A DNA stretch of 64,000 nt from Tanypteryx hageni (GCA_028673005.1 CM054114.1:128670470-128734469); one strand, 5' to 3'; shown: positions 47,145 through 60,546, numbered from the stretch's first letter. Notes: generated by a model from the letters alone, not told the origin. Made by a program: numbers and translations.

Positions 47145-47789
47145 CTAATGTATTTAAGAAAATTATAATCAAATCAATATTATGCATATAATCTTTGCTT
47201 TAAATGTTTTAAAAATGGTCAGTCTGAGCAGAGCATAGAAAACAACGTTTAATGATTATAAAAACAGAAAAAGTATTAAGTACGTACTCTCGCCTTAATT
47301 AAATGCCTCCTTTCTTAAAAAATGAAATAAAAATAAAGTTTTAACTTAAAAAAAACAGTTTGGTTGCAATTTATCATTACTTGCAAAATCTTCAATATCG
47401 GCATATGTAATATTTAACCGTATGAAAATTTCCCAGGTTTTATTATATTAAATGTTTTCTACAAGGAACATTCTGCTCATTATATATTTGACTTATATAA
47501 AAGATTTACACAATTTTAGGCTAAGAGAACGACAAGATGTCCATGATGCAAAACACAGAGTTCCAAAAATCGTTCTTAGCGATATAAAAATCATGAATCA
47601 ATTTGGTTGAGAACTAAAGGCATAGAAGTTAAATTTATATTATTTCGAGTTACCTTGAAAAACTGTTATACAATTTCTGTTACTTGGGCTGCACGGATTA
47701 AAAACAAGATGGAAAAGTATACTCCATAAATGGAATACACAGAGATTTCAAAGGGGTTCTTAATGGGAAATACATATGAAACGGTATCG

Positions 47790-48300
47790 AAAGATTGGGC
47801 GATTGCAGATTTTTTATCTCCGAAACTATAAGTCGTAATTATATGGCCTCGGGAACTATCTTTTAGTAAATGTTGTTCTCTATCCTACTTAACATTTTAA
47901 TCTATACCTAACAGATCATTTAAGAGCATGGGAGAGAAATATATTAATTCTTAATTGTTATTTGCTGAGAGAACCATCTTCGCGATTGATGTAAACAAAA
48001 TATGCGACGTTTTGCTCGGGATTTTCTCGAATTTTTATCTCCGAAGCCATAACTAGTAATTATGTGGTCTCGGGGACTATCTTGTAGTAAATGCTGTCCT
48101 CTAACCGAATAGATTTTCTAAACTATACTTCACAGATCATGTAAGAGCATGGGAGAGAAATATATTGATTTTTAATTGTTAAAGTATGTGGTCTCGCGGA
48201 CTTTCTTGTAGTAAATGTTGTTTTCTATCAGAATAAATTTTTTCATCTATACCTTACAGATCATATAAGAGCTAGGGAGAGAAAAGTAAGATATTTACTT
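47790..48300 (+). repeat. Three tandem copies of an AT-rich unit
   Basis: The block TATCTCCGAARCYATAA, then GTGGTCTCGGGGACTATC, then AGATCATRTAAGAGCATGGG and AGAGAAATATATT recurs with its GGYCTCGG core at 47845, 48066 and 48190 (offsets 221 and 124). Directly downstream (48455-48530) are the CGTCCAGCGGCTTAGG, GACGGACGGACGAACGGACC and ATTACCGCTTCGCGGTAAT-like hairpin motifs, so this is probably the 3' part of a Helitron-like repeat. Confidence 0.6.
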
Positions 48301-48659
48301 GTTTCTTGACGGATGCCAATTAACGAGATACGAGTATAATTTTATTAAAGTAATTATGTAAATCGGAAGTTCTAATTGACGAATTAAGTTAAAAATCACA
48401 ATTGGGCAATCAATTTTAATACCGATCACTCGTATTTAATTTAATTAAAATCCGTCCAGCGGCTTAGGTGATGAAAGTTAAGACGGACGGACGAACGGAC
48501 CAGATGCCCCATTCCGCTATTACCGCTTCGCGGTATTACTGAATCGACTGGAATTCTTCGAAAAATTAAAAGTAACATATGAGTAAAAAAAATGTGTAAA
48601 TGTAAAACAAACCATAAGACTGCAAAACGGCAAGTTGTCCCGAAATTTCTCTTATTTTT

Positions 48660-49045
48660 AGTGCTTTTCGTCAATGCTGAAAAGCACTATTATCTTCGTG
48701 ATGTCCATCCGTCCGTCCGTACGCATATATCAGGGAAGAATTGGCTGAACCGATTTAAACTAAATTTGGTACATAGAATACGCGCATAAATTAATGACCA
48801 GGATGGCATATTTTGACCGGATCCATTCATCAGGGGTGCCACAATTGCGAAGTTAAACTTTTCGGTAATTATGAATTTGGAAGGAATTGAGTGAACCGAT
48901 TACAACGAAATTTTGTACGAAGAAGGCGTGCAACATAAAAAAAGCAAAATCAACATTTATAACATAGATACAGAAAGCAGGGCTGCCTCAATACACGTCA
49001 TCGATACAATATGTACAATTACACACACATTATCAGATGTAACAT
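48660..49045 (+). repeat. Head of another CCGTCCGTCC repeat, preceded by a hairpin
   Basis: The hairpin AGTGCTTTT/AAAAGCACT (48660-48688) is followed by CATCCGTCCGTCCGTACGC and the phrase GGCTGAACCGATTTAAACT, the lead pattern of family A and the Helitron heads. No distal end was found. Confidence 0.45.
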
Positions 49046-49052
49046 TCTTATA

Positions 49053-49896
49053 TCTATTATAATTTGCCGATGATCCGTCCGTCTGGGGCAAAATTGCTGA
49101 CGTCATCGCTTCTGGTGCCACTTTTTAATGTTTCAACTAACTTCCAGACTAGGTAGAAGAAGGAAATTTGGCAAGAATTCTTGACTCGGATATTAAGAGG
49201 TAACGAAGGAAAAAAACAGAAAAATTCCAAGTTCTACTCCAGGGAACAATTTATATTTCCCATAAGATAACACGTAAAAATCGATTTATTCACGAACAGG
49301 CTTTTAATATTTTACCAATTTAAATTAGAAATAATTGACCTTCGATCTAATTACCTGGACTGTTTTAAAGGAAAATTAATATCTTTTACTCTTATTCGCC
49401 TTCACTTCGAAATCGTTAAAATTTAAAGTTTAAATGACATATATTGAAAAATCCTAGCCTTACTGACCATGTCATTGTTAAACCTCAAGGTTAAACTTGA
49501 ACAGTTTGTTTATGGTAAATGGAGATTCAAATTAGTGCGTATTTAACATATTTTGATGAATTTCTTATTTTAAGATTGAGTTTTGGTCAGGATTATCAGC
49601 GATTCCAAGAAATTCCATTTCACCATTTCATTAACCCTGGAACGAGTGCAAGGCATTTTAATTTGCATTTTAACTTATTTTGTCAATTATATTTTTCCGT
49701 CATTTTTTGTTTTTGTTTATTTTAACAACCAAAATTCTTTGGTTAATTAGGTTCCATTACTCAATTTTTAGTGTATTGTGCTAATAACACGGGGTTTATT
49801 AATAAAAAATTTAAACAAAATACGTTTTTTTCATTAAAAAAATATAGTCTATTGCTTACAAATTTTGAAGTTGCGTAGCAACGGGAAATTCACTGG
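49053..49896 (+). mobile_element. Non-autonomous Helitron, about 0.84 kb
   Basis: The 5' end A|TCTATTATAATTTGCC is followed by GATGATCCGTCCGTCTGG. The body to about 49500 parallels 37590-38060 (for example CATAAGATAACACGTAAAAA and the following TTTTTATT blocks). The 3' end has hairpin GTTGC-GTA-GCAAC (49870-49882), a 10-nt spacer and CTGG (49893-49896), then T. CTGG fits the CTRR rule, so this is a different hairpin family from the CTAG ends. Confidence 0.65.
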
Positions 49897-50039
49897 TGAA
49901 ATATAAATCTTTCCCATTTAATGTAAAAGTTAGTCACAAAAACTAAAATAATAGTTAAACAGAGGTTTATGTTCAATTGCACCTTTTAAATTGCTAATTA
50001 AGTCCGATGTCAGGATTTTTAGGGTTCCTAGAAGGCCTT

Positions 50040-52500
50040 TATGGCTACTGAAGCGGTCACTGGACCCATGAACTCCCCACCGAACATCACCTCACTAAGC
50101 TATAGGTACCCTATTTCTCCCAATTTATTACGATTTTACTTTTCAACATATTTTTTCTATGGCCTATTTCTTAATACTTTCTTTACAATTCTTGACTTTA
50201 AGAGGTCTACTTGCCAACTTGATGATTTCTGCAGGTAAATTCTGCCCATCTTGTAACCCCCTGTAATATCGATTCATGTAAACAGAAAATTTGTAACATA
50301 TTCCGGATAATAATAATTATAATTCCATAATCGTTTCAATCCGAGAACATTTTCTGCTAATTTGAGTCAATATTTCAACATGTACAGTTTTAGAAATTTG
50401 TTATATCTGTGCTTCCCTGCAGGCATCTCACGAGGCGAGATCCTAAATTTTGAAGGGAGCAAAGGTTTGGAGGGATATCTTTAATAAGTTGCAGAGCCGT
50501 AATAGAAGCCTTCTATTTGCGTCTGTCCAACACTCAAATCCTTACCAAGATCGAGTGTTACATGAAAAATATTACCGATACGGACTCGTCGCAGATATTG
50601 TACGAAACATTTCCTCAGAAAACAAGATAAAGGTAGTGGGTCATAAATAACACACGACCCCCTTAAATAAAATTTTGGATTCGAATCCTTCCTTGGTTAT
50701 AGACAGTTGTTTTAGAAGTTACTTTTAGTTCGCTACGCGAAATTGGTCCCGTTTAAGTAGACGAGATATTGGAAAATATATAGCCGATAAAGTTTAAGCA
50801 GAGGACGTCTACCCACTCGCAGCATACGATGCCATCACCGCCCATTTTATCTTCGTTCACCCTTGGCTAAGGAGAAGTGGACTCGTTGGAGATGTTGCAG
50901 GAGGGAACAGTCCAATGAAGAATGCTGTCATATGGGTGCGCTATTTATACTCCACTATTATACCACCAAGAACAACCCACTCCGCAAAGTAATCATCCAA
51001 AAGCACCAAGAGGAGAGGAAGAGGGAAGGGAGAAGGAAAAAAGGGTAGATCCCTCGTCTGCTATTTTAAACGTCGGATTCCATCGTGAGAATGAGGTAAA
51101 GCCTTTACAAGAGTCACGAGGGCAAAAGGGTTTCTCGGAGTAATCCTTTTGGTACTAAGCCGTTGACGTTCCTTCTCTCTTCCGCAAAAAATTAGGGCGA
51201 GATTGGTCAAAGAAGCGGACGGGGCGATCCTTATTCTTTTTCGAAAGGGGAGATAAATAGAATTAGAACACTTCCAATTGTGGTGGGAGCGAGTTTAAGT
51301 CTTTAATAACTAAGGCACGACCAATTAATGCCGTAAAAGGACTAATTGAGTACTCGGACCAAGAAAGTTTAAATTATAAAATGCTGTTTTAATTTTCTAC
51401 GGACGGGATTAAACGATTTTTTAGTTGCCACTGCTGCATCTTTATTTTCTAACACTTTGTTTATGCAGTTCTTTCTTGTCAAAAGAAGATTATTAATTGC
51501 ATAAATTTAAAGATACGGACGCTAAAAATGAAATTTGTTGAAGGGAACGTCCATAATAATAAAAGGTCTTGAATGGTTTATTAAATGAACAGAACTGCTG
51601 AGAAAATTTCGAATTTAAAAGTGAAACAATTTGGATTTAAACTTGGCAACTACATTTTATTCGTGACTCAGAATAAAACCACATATAAAAAGAATTACCT
51701 AATATTGAAATAGATCATTTTGTATCTATCAACTTTCCGTAACAGAATTAACATTTCCAAGTATTTTTCAATATCTTATTTTATATTTGAGATTCGATTA
51801 GTAAAACTGTGTACGGGAAAACGGTAATCTCTCCGGATGAGCGGGTTTTTTAACTTCAACTCTAGGTCCGACTTTACTCGACACTTAATGAAATGAGTAT
51901 TGTACGAAGTACTTTTTAAACCTCACTATTTAATTTGCTTTCATAATTTTTATAAGTTTAGCAACTGTAATGTGATTAATTTTCATCGTCATTTTTGCGC
52001 TCAGCTCTCGTCCACCTCTCCCCAGATCTCTGACGTCATCCAACAATTTTCATCCAGTAATATTGCGCTAGCGCCTCGAATCCACGTAATGCATGATGTT
52101 TATGTATGGTAAAACTATTTAACAAGTTTTATTTTCACATAAATGAGATTACCAATACTAGGTCCTCGAGGAAAAAGTTTTCTTCGGTTTTGTTGTTTTT
52201 GTAGCAACAGTGCTTCTATTAGGCTCAATAAGTCGTCGATAGACTGTAATAGTCTTGTTTCAATAACGTATACGACGAGAAAGTTTGTGCAATGCATACT
52301 GCACTGATTTTTTATTACGGTTTCAGAATTAAATTTTATAGTGAAATAATTATTTATAAAGGAAATAAAACAAAGGTTTTCAATAGATGCCGAAATTATG
52401 GTGCTTAACACCATCATCAGAAGGAAAATGTTTTATTGTAGAATTAAACTAAGTTATTAAGCTTGAAATATTTTTTACTTCCTTCTTACAATAAAATTCC
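50040..52500. other. No gene seen; one GC-richer patch
   Basis: 50820-51290 is GC-richer with purine-biased stretches but no recognisable exon. 52276-52300 contains GAGAAAGTTTGTGCAATGC, matching the palindrome next to the family C elements. The rest is AT-rich. Confidence 0.4.
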
Positions 52501-52717
52501 TCCACGAGACGAATTTTATGAATTATATTTATAACTACTAGCTAACCCGCGCAGAACATCTGCGCGCTAGCCAAACTGTATAATATATGAAATAAATGAA
52601 AACTTTTTAATTAAAACAGCTATATTTTCATTTAAATTAATAATTTTAATATGCGATGCGCTAAAATAAGCGCACCGTACATTCGAAGCGCTATAAGCAC
52701 ACCGAACAAACATCAGT

Positions 52718-54512
52718 TTAAAAAATTTCTTTAAAAACACAATTTTCTATGACATGATTTTCTGACACAATCGTTATAGATTCGAATGATCTTACTCTCG
52801 AGAGACCCACATACAATTTTCTATGGCTAAATACTGGTTTTTGAAGGTGAAGGTAAATTTTGTCAAAAGTCTGTCCCTGCGACATGTTGATAGTCATAGA
52901 AAAAGCTAATCTTATTGGGAATTGTTTTCTCTTAAATTTAAAAGGCATGTTTGTGTCTGATGGGATGAGTCGAATTCTTGGTATGAGAATAGTTTCAGAA
53001 TTATTTAAATGTATAACTCTTGCTTCGATTATGCCACGTTGTAGTCGTGTAACTGTGAGTCGCGTCCCATTACACAGGCCTTTCGAAGGTACTAAAATTC
53101 TGAGTAACATGATCACAGCGCCTGGTTTCAATCTCGGTTTGTGCGGAGGCATTCCAGTTGGCGTAAAACTGTTCAAAAATTCTTCGGGGTATGCCAGTTG
53201 ATCTGTCGCATCCTCACTTACGATGGTATCTACACTTTCATAAACTATCTCTTCTCCTGGTATACGTTCCAATACACGATTGTTTAGTTCAGATGCTTCA
53301 TTTGTGACGCTGAGAATTGCTCTTCCTTTAAGCTGTTGAGGGGTAACTGTATTAAAATCTATATCAACATATAGTTGCTCCATTGGATCTTGTATTTGTG
53401 GATAGCATCTTTCAGGTAATTTAACTGTTTCTGCGTTTTTACCTTCACCTACGTCTAACAGCCATTTTGCAAATTCTCTTTTAGTATCCAGACCACACAT
53501 GTTTCGGGTTAGTTTCATTATATGAAGTTCAGACCACAGGTGATGTTTTTTCAAACAGCTGGCAACCGTCAGAGATCGTGAACCCCTCAATTTTACAGGC
53601 AAGACTTGACGAAAATCTCCACCCAGTAGGATGACCTTATCACGAAATGGTTTGGTACATCTTGTCAGATCCATAAGAAGTTTTATCTACAGTCAGGAAA
53701 GCGTGTACATGAGTCATTGGAGCTTCATCCCACACTATTAATTTCGAATCCATCAGTGTTTTTGCTTCAGGTGTGTTGTGTTGAAAGTAGAAGTAGCATT
53801 CAGTATGAGTGGTATTTTAAAAATCGAGTGAACAGTTCTTCCCCCGGCTAACAAATTTGCTGCTATTCCAGTTGAAGCTACAGGGGTTGCTTGATGCCCA
53901 TTTCCTCTTATTGTGTGTTAATGTTTGATACACAAAAGTTTTTCCTGTACCGGCAGGTCCGTCTAAAAAGAAACATTTCGGCCTGTCCCTTTCACTTTCA
54001 TATATTGCATCAAGTACTGTTTCAACAGCAATTTGTTGCTCATCGGTAAGTTTTTCTGTATTTGCACTGGCTTTTGCTTGCTCTTCTAAAATGTCAAAGG
54101 AGTTTAAAGTCAGAATAGCTGACTGTATATTTATAACTGGCAGTTTAAGGTTCCTTACACTCAAACCATAAACCTCGATTCATTCATCGATTTCTGCAAG
54201 AGGGTATTGTGATCAAGTCTCTTCAGAATATCTACGCACAAAATCATCACACATTTCATCTTTATGTCGAGTCCAAACGTTCAGAACGTTTTCTGGTACT
54301 CCATATGCACAGATTATCACGAGTAATAAACTTGTGTTACTCGGAATTTGTGTATGAGCCGCTTCGGTTAGCGTATCGAGCCAAATTCTATCACCTTCAA
54401 GAAGTTCAAGCTCTCTACACGCCTCTTGAAAAGTTTCACATTGTGCTACATTGACACTCTTCAGACTCTCAAAACTAATTGCACCCTTATTTCGTGTGAG
54501 TAACATCCTCAA
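52718..54512 (-). pseudogene. Helitron Pif1-like helicase domain
   Basis: 54213-54512 carries GAISFESLKSVNVAQCETFQ. 53817-54164 carries EKLTDEQQIAVETVLDAIYE and Walker A GPAGTGKT (about 53937-53960). Between the frames at about 53700-53740 is motif II VWDEAPMTHVHA. 52718-53674 (318 codons) continues with VILLGGDFRQVLPV (motif III), PGAVIMLLRIL, FSMTINMSQGQTFDKIY (motif V) and LYVGLSRVRS (motif VI), ending at a stop near the 3' hairpin. The frameshift positions are near 54180, 53900 and 53690. Confidence 0.9.
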
Positions 54513-54588
54513 ATATTATCTTTTGCTATAACTGCTGACATTCTTCCGATCACCCTTTCTCCTCCTCTTTGGTGTCTTTTCCATTTTT

Positions 54589-55900
54589 TCATTTTGTGTT
54601 ATTCTTATCAAAAATAATATAATTTGGTATATCTGTATAAGTGTAGTTATTTGCTTGTTCATCAGTTTGATTAAACTTGAACCAGGCAGTTAGCATTGTT
54701 TCTTTCGTACATGCCCTTGCAATTGCCTGGTCTTCTTGTCCTTCCTGATAAAACACTTGTTGTTCAGGTAAATGAACTGCTAATCTGATTACAGTGTGAG
54801 ATTTTTCCGACATGGCGAACTCATTTATTCGCCACATGACTTTTGGAGCATTAACATATCTTCCATCAAGAATTGTTAATATTTCATCGTGATTAATTGC
54901 TCCAGAACTATTTTTCTTTTCCATTCTAACTGACGCGGCATCATGTCCCTTATAGACGTATTTGTAGAGGTACTTAACACTTTTAACAGACGCACATACT
55001 TCAACATTAATATATGCGTTGAATTTTTTTAATAGCCATGGATTATACGGAACGACCCATCGATTTGATACTTTCCAATTTTAACAGGAGCTTTGGATCT
55101 TCTTCTGTATATAGGGCATCCATTAACGTTTTCTGTAGTCGAATCTCTAAACTCCTTTGGAAAGATTTTACAACACACCTTCCCTCATGCAAGGCGAACA
55201 CTGGTTAAGAGTATCGCAGGGTCCGTGTATCATACACTTCGTTACAATCTCATAGAGTATTGGATTAACATTCTGATCTGGTATTTCGGCACTGACATAT
55301 TTGTCGATATCATCTTTTGTGCGTATTTTTGAACCTGAATCTAACATCAGTAGAATGTGAGCGTGAAGTAAACCTCGCTTTTGAAATTCAGTTACGTATA
55401 TGTCTGCAATAACAATGCCGAACAGATTCCGTTTTAAAACATCATCCAAGAGCTCTGACAACTTAATTTTCAAGACCCGGACTATTATGTCTGGTCTAAT
55501 TTCACAGCGTTGAGTCCCTTGCATCGCACTTTGAATCTCAGGCCAGGTCGGGTTGCAATTGAAGGTAATAAATTTTCTGACTATTGCCATCGCGTCTTGA
55601 TAATTTGGTTGCATATACCGGGGACTTCCCTGAAATGTTGAAGGTAATATTACCACCTACCTGCACGTACATTCTCAATTTGTGCTCGAGACTCTATCGC
55701 ATCTAAGAGTCCTCCATATAGTTCAACCCGTAAATCTTTTTGATTCATTCGTAAATAGTTCAATAGGGTTCCTTCAGTTTTCACACAAGCGTCGACAACG
55801 TACTGCTTAAATAATTTTGCACTACTGTGTAAAAGACTGAAAGCGCTACGAACAGAAAGTTGATAAGCGAAATACTGTGACTGTGTGACTCTAACTTGCT
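54589..55900 (-). pseudogene. Helitron Rep (HUH) nuclease domain
   Basis: From right to left the minus strand gives AKLFKQYVVDACVKTEG, MNQKDLRVELYGGLLDA, then in 55168-55656 FQGSPRYMQPNYQDAMAIVR, RPDIIVRVLKIKLSELL and TEFQKRGLLHAHILLML (the HUH pair, His-Ala-His). At 54950-55080 come NRWVVPYNPWLLKKF and VKYLYKYVYKGHD, the tyrosine motif with both catalytic tyrosines present. Frameshifts occur near 55650 and about 55060. Catalytic residues survive but the reading frame does not. Confidence 0.88.
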
Positions 55901-56023
55901 TAGCTGATCATCTCTCTTTTACATGTTTCATTCCCATATGCCAACCACAGTCGCCTCCCAGGAAAAGCAGAAGGTAGACCATTGGATCACTACAACGATT
56001 CATTGGTGAAATGTTATTGCATC

Positions 56024-57015
56024 TCAAATCGGATAAATCCAAATATCTCTGTTTGCTGGTGGTTCACCGTCATCACCAACAAATATTGCTGCAACATCTG
56101 TTCTCGAAGTAGGTGCGTTATATCTCCTCAAGTCTAATTTTGGATCTTCCATAAAAACCATTTGAACTTCTACTGTTTGATTAGCTTGTGTTATCTGATA
56201 CATTTGTTTGTAAGATTCGGCAAACGGATTTATTCCCCTTAACATCAAATCTAATCTTTCCATAACAATTCGTAAACAACCTTGGTTATTGTCCATACGC
56301 TTGTTTTTTTGCTTCACTCGTGTCAAATACATACAGGTGTCCGTATCCCGATTTGTTATATTGGTTCGAATACAATGGAGAAACCTTATGGTAAATTTTT
56401 CCATGAATACGAAAACAGTAGGGTCCTATTCCCGGAGGTGTTTCGATTTCTGCTCCCATAGAAGAGAAAGCTAATGCAGCATTGTATTCTCTTATATGTT
56501 CTCGATAATTTTTAGCTTCACTTGTGTTTTCTGTTAATAATTCTTTCAGTAAGTCAGGCGTGTCCGATAAATCTTCGAGTGAAACTTTTCCGTCATGACA
56601 ACAGTTTGTGTATTTTTTAGCAGTATACTTCATTTGGCAAGTAAAGCACACCACAGTCATTGCACGTCTGTGTAATATTTCCGCAATTATGTTCTTTAAT
56701 GGAAACTTCAAGTTGAGAATTATTTGCATCAGGTGCCCGTTCATTCAATCTACTTCGTTTAGCTTGCCTTCTCTTGCGTAGTCCATTTTCTCTCGATTCC
56801 AAACTCAGATCAGCCCGTCTTCTTCTTCGTTTTTTATTACATCGTTCTCGTTGTTGTTCATCTTCATTGGCTCTTCGATCTCTGTCGGATTGATTTCTTT
56901 CAGTTCTTCTTCGATTTGCTTCTTCAAAAGATAGATTGGCTCGTTCCGCTCTTCTTCTCGCATTATAATCAGCGTAACGTGTTGCTCTTGAAGCCATTAC
57001 TTTTATTCTGAGCAA
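56024..57015 (-). pseudogene. Helitron N-terminal region
   Basis: Two overlapping frames. 56617-57015 starts with a methionine and encodes an Arg-rich region of RRAERANLSFEEANRRRTER type, then a Cys2-type motif NCGNITQTCNDCGVLYLPNE. The frame 56286-56744 continues with SLEDLSDTPDLLKELL, then FRIHGKIYHKVSPLY. 56024-56404 carries RLDLMLRGINPFAESY and PANRDIWIYP. These are the standard sections upstream of the Rep domain in arthropod Helitrons. Frameshifts fall near 56640 and 56340. Confidence 0.8.
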
Positions 57016-57029
57016 ACAATTTAAATATT

Positions 57030-59560
57030 AATTAAATTAATTAATATATATAGTTTCATATAAGCATTATCTAAATGGTTTTAACTTTATATAGCATGAT
57101 ACAGTATTTCAATGCGATATACAGAAGCTGTTTATCTCATTGCTAGAGACATTGAGCAAATAAACATTAGACATTGTTTATTTGGTTGCGATATTAATAC
57201 GGAAAAGCATTATAATGAATTACTTCCAAAATGGCAAATATTTTGTTTTTATTTAAATTGGCATAGTTCTGCTAATTCTAATACCATGTTTAAGTATATT
57301 TCACCAAAGAATTATATTTCATAAGTACGTACCTACGTATTTTTTAATAAACATTCAATTTAGTCCAAATTAATGAGAATAAACTTTAAATGCAAGTGAT
57401 TTTTGATAGAAGACGAAAAAATACTGTAAGAATAAAAAACCTTGATCATTCTTCTTTAAAAATATGCAGGTCCGAGATTTGTATGTCAATTTGACGAATT
57501 TATATAAGCAAATGAACGATAGCCGATATTTTTCAGTTTCAGCTGTTTATATATCCTGTTGCTTAGCAATATAATGATATTGTGTGCCACGTACCACCTA
57601 AGCGTTTTATTACAATAGGCTAGTCAAAATAAGAGACTCAAATATATTTTACTTTGGGATTAAAATCTCGTTCATTCATGTAATGAGGTGCCTATTGCGA
57701 AACTTGTCAATTTCATAACAACGCTTTTGGGTAACTTTACGTCTAATAAGTATAAAGGCACATATTCCTATTTGCGCCTATTGACAAGTACTGTAATATT
57801 AAAACTCCCTTCTTGATGATAGGAGGGTTAGGAAGTGGAATGGCAAGTCTTTCGAAAGGGTCATAGGAAGCTGCTGAGAATCTTCACGAGTTTCGTAAGA
57901 GAAGTATAATTTCAGAAGATTTCTTTTCTCCATGAGATATCGAATTGGAGAAAGACAGGATGGGCACATGGCTAACCTTTCTAATCCAATGCTACTTGAA
58001 AACGTCTACAACGCTTTGAGTTCGTTTGGACAGGCGCGCCTGAATTCCTATGATTACTCGAGAATAAAATTCCGTAGGTCGGAATGCAAATCGTTATACA
58101 TATACTATAATATTTGAATCGTATCTTAGAAAATAATGATCATTTTTTGTCGTCAAACGGATAAAATTTCAGTTTCAATGTTTGGATAATTTCAAAGATA
58201 TATATATAAGACTATATACTCTGGATTCCATCTTCGGTTACCGTCACTTCTTTTAATTGTAACCGAGCTTTTCTATGCGCCTCCAAGAGAGTTTTGCTAT
58301 AAGATAAAATACTAGGAGGAAAGCTCGCTATCCAACCAATTTTAGTTTATCATGCACCACATACAATTTCAATTCTTTTCTTGCCAGAAGTAAATAACTC
58401 GCAATTTAAATATGCAAATTAAGTACAAATTAAGCGTTTTCTATCTTATCGAAAATTGAATACAACAGGTAGACCATGCTCAAATATTAATTTCCATGTT
58501 TGCGGCAATGGGCTTCAGCGTGTTGTTTTAGGAGAGAAAGATCGTATACATTTTAAAATAATATATTATATTTTTATTGCCATATATTTCAGATAATAGA
58601 TATAGTATATTCCAACAGCTATAACACTTTAATAAGTACAGTTATTTTGATAGCGCGGTTTATTTCACAAACGAGCTTATGTTGTCGCTCTATCTGACTG
58701 TCCGTCTGTATAAAAAATTAAATTAAAACACCAAATAAACGGTAAGAGATATAAGACTAAAATTTGCAGGGTGCATGTGATCTATGGTTCCATTAATTTC
58801 GGTGCCAAAGGAATGTTTTGGAGAAATAGGGGAGCGTCAGGGGGAAAAGGATAGGGAAGGGGGCTTCGAAATTTTCAAATTAAGATTCTCAGCAAATGAT
58901 TATGGGTAGAAATTAAATCTTTTCAATATATTTGTTACCTTTAATGCCATCTATAATAATTCAGAAAAACCTTTCAAATTGTTAAGTTTATGAAGAATTT
59001 AAAATGTACAAGTCGAAATAAATTTCAATAAATAAAATGCGATTTTTCATATTGCGTCAGCAAATGAGGTTACCATTTAAAAAAAATTAATCTGAAGGTT
59101 TATTACTTGTTGCCAATAAGGAGGCATGATTAAATTTTATGACCAAAATTCATCACAGAATCCTTAAATGATAAAAAAATTCACCAAAATAAGTTTAACT
59201 GTAAAGTGTCAAATATGCAATTACAGACATACAGATGGCAACAGACGATTTTCGTTTGACAAAATCTCTTTCCGGTTCAATGCCGCTAAATAGATATTCC
59301 ATTACCTTATTAAAAAAACAATATCCAAACAGAACTTATGATGCCTACTTTCCATTTAATCATTTATTTAATACTTATATAGGCTTTAATAGCTTTAAAG
59401 TCATCGCGGATATGTAGCTCTTTGTGTTCCAAAATTTCATAATTTAGCGTTAGAAGATACTACAAATACATTCGAACGGAATATTAAATTGATCACGCGT
59501 ATTTGTGCGGCAAAAATAACGCGTGTACGTATTAGAATATACCGAATCTGAACCAAACAA
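57030..59560. other. No gene seen; includes an unresolved Helitron 5' flank
   Basis: AT-rich. 58195-58225 (GATATATATATAAGACTATA) could be a Helitron 5' end on the minus strand but lacks the preceding A. 58690-58730 carries GACTGTCCGTCTGTATAAAA, another repeat-family head on the plus strand. Short open frames (57112-57324, 57932-58117, 59235-59417) show no known domain. Confidence 0.4.
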
Positions 59561-59565
59561 TAGTT

Positions 59566-59993
59566 GTTGCTATGGCAACACTCTCGTAATGAGTGATAAA
59601 AACTGCAAAATCGCCAGGATTTCGGCGAAATTCTAAGACATACAATAAGTAGGCAAAATTCTACGATAAAATTAGAATCTTCATTCCTTTCCTCAGAGAA
59701 CAGTAGAAAACTCGCTATTCTAAGATATTTTAATGTGCAAGAGAAAATTACCCTGCACAATGGATTTCAGATTTCCCGTGTAAATCAAATGGGAAGGAAA
59801 GTACCTGGAATCAAATCCGGGATTTCAATCTTCGCAACAAAAACTATCCTCGGGGGCTCTGCTCATGTAGCAAGAGATTTCCACCAAGTTTCATGAAAAC
59901 GGTCTATTGGTTTAAAAGTAAATAGGTGGGGCAGACCGACAGATAGACACAACGACAAAACTATAAGCCTATTTCCATTCTGTAAAGTAGGCT
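59566..59993 (+). repeat. Dispersed repeat family D, copy 2, hairpin at each end
   Basis: The left hairpin is GTTGC-TATG-GCAAC. The right hairpin AGCCTATTTCC with TGTAAAGTAGGCT covers 59966-59993. It carries about 100 bp extra near the left end (about 59600-59710) compared with copy 1. Shared blocks include TGGATTTCAGATTTCCCGTG and AGCAAGAGATTTCCACCAAG. Confidence 0.62.
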
Positions 59994-60487
59994 AAAAATA
60001 TTACGAAGTTTGTACATGCAAATTAGCTTTGCAATTAAAAACAGCCATTCAGAGCGAACATAATCCACTTCCTTCTGACCATTTTAATGTATCACATATT
60101 TTATCGTATCTCGTATAATTTAAAGTGAAAAGCTCAATTTGCTTATACTATTTTAGAAAGGATATACTGCATAATTTTAATCAAATAACCGCCAAGGTGT
60201 GAGATCGTGCTTTGCCCTTGGATTTCATCAGCAAATTACTCGTTTATTCATGATGCCATTTTGGGTAGTAATGCAAGTTCGAAAATTGTATATTTGTTTG
60301 GATAAATAACTGAATGGATTATTAATTCATATGTAATATTCATTCGACCGAAATGGAAAGAGTGAATAAATGATAAGTCGAGTAGCTTCCCAGCACTGCT
60401 TCATTCATAACAATATTTACCGAAAACATACATAATGTTTTTACTTTTTATCTTATTTCTGGAATTCTGATTATCGCAACGAACTTA

Positions 60488-60488
60488 T

Positions 60489-60545
<57 letters not shown>
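60488..60545. repeat. (AT)n microsatellite next to a Helitron end
   Basis: A nearly pure AT repeat ends directly at the CTAG terminus at 60547. Like 6430-6469, it shows Helitron insertion into AT repeats. Confidence 0.92.

Positions 60546-60546
<1 letters not shown>

Larger units (their letters stand above)
52538..57015 (-). mobile_element. Autonomous Helitron with Rep/helicase, frameshifted
   Basis: A rolling-circle transposon whose protein combines an HUH Rep nuclease and a Pif1-type helicase. The 3' end is explicit on the minus strand: hairpin CGCGCAGA-TGT-TCTGCGCG (52548-52566), a 6-nt spacer and CTAG (52538-52541) then T. Coding remains run from the N-terminal basic region at 57015 down to the helicase end at 52718 in the expected order, about 4.3 kb. 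At least four frameshifts split it, so it is inactive as it stands. The 5' TC end lies somewhere right of 57015 and was not resolved. Confidence 0.88.
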
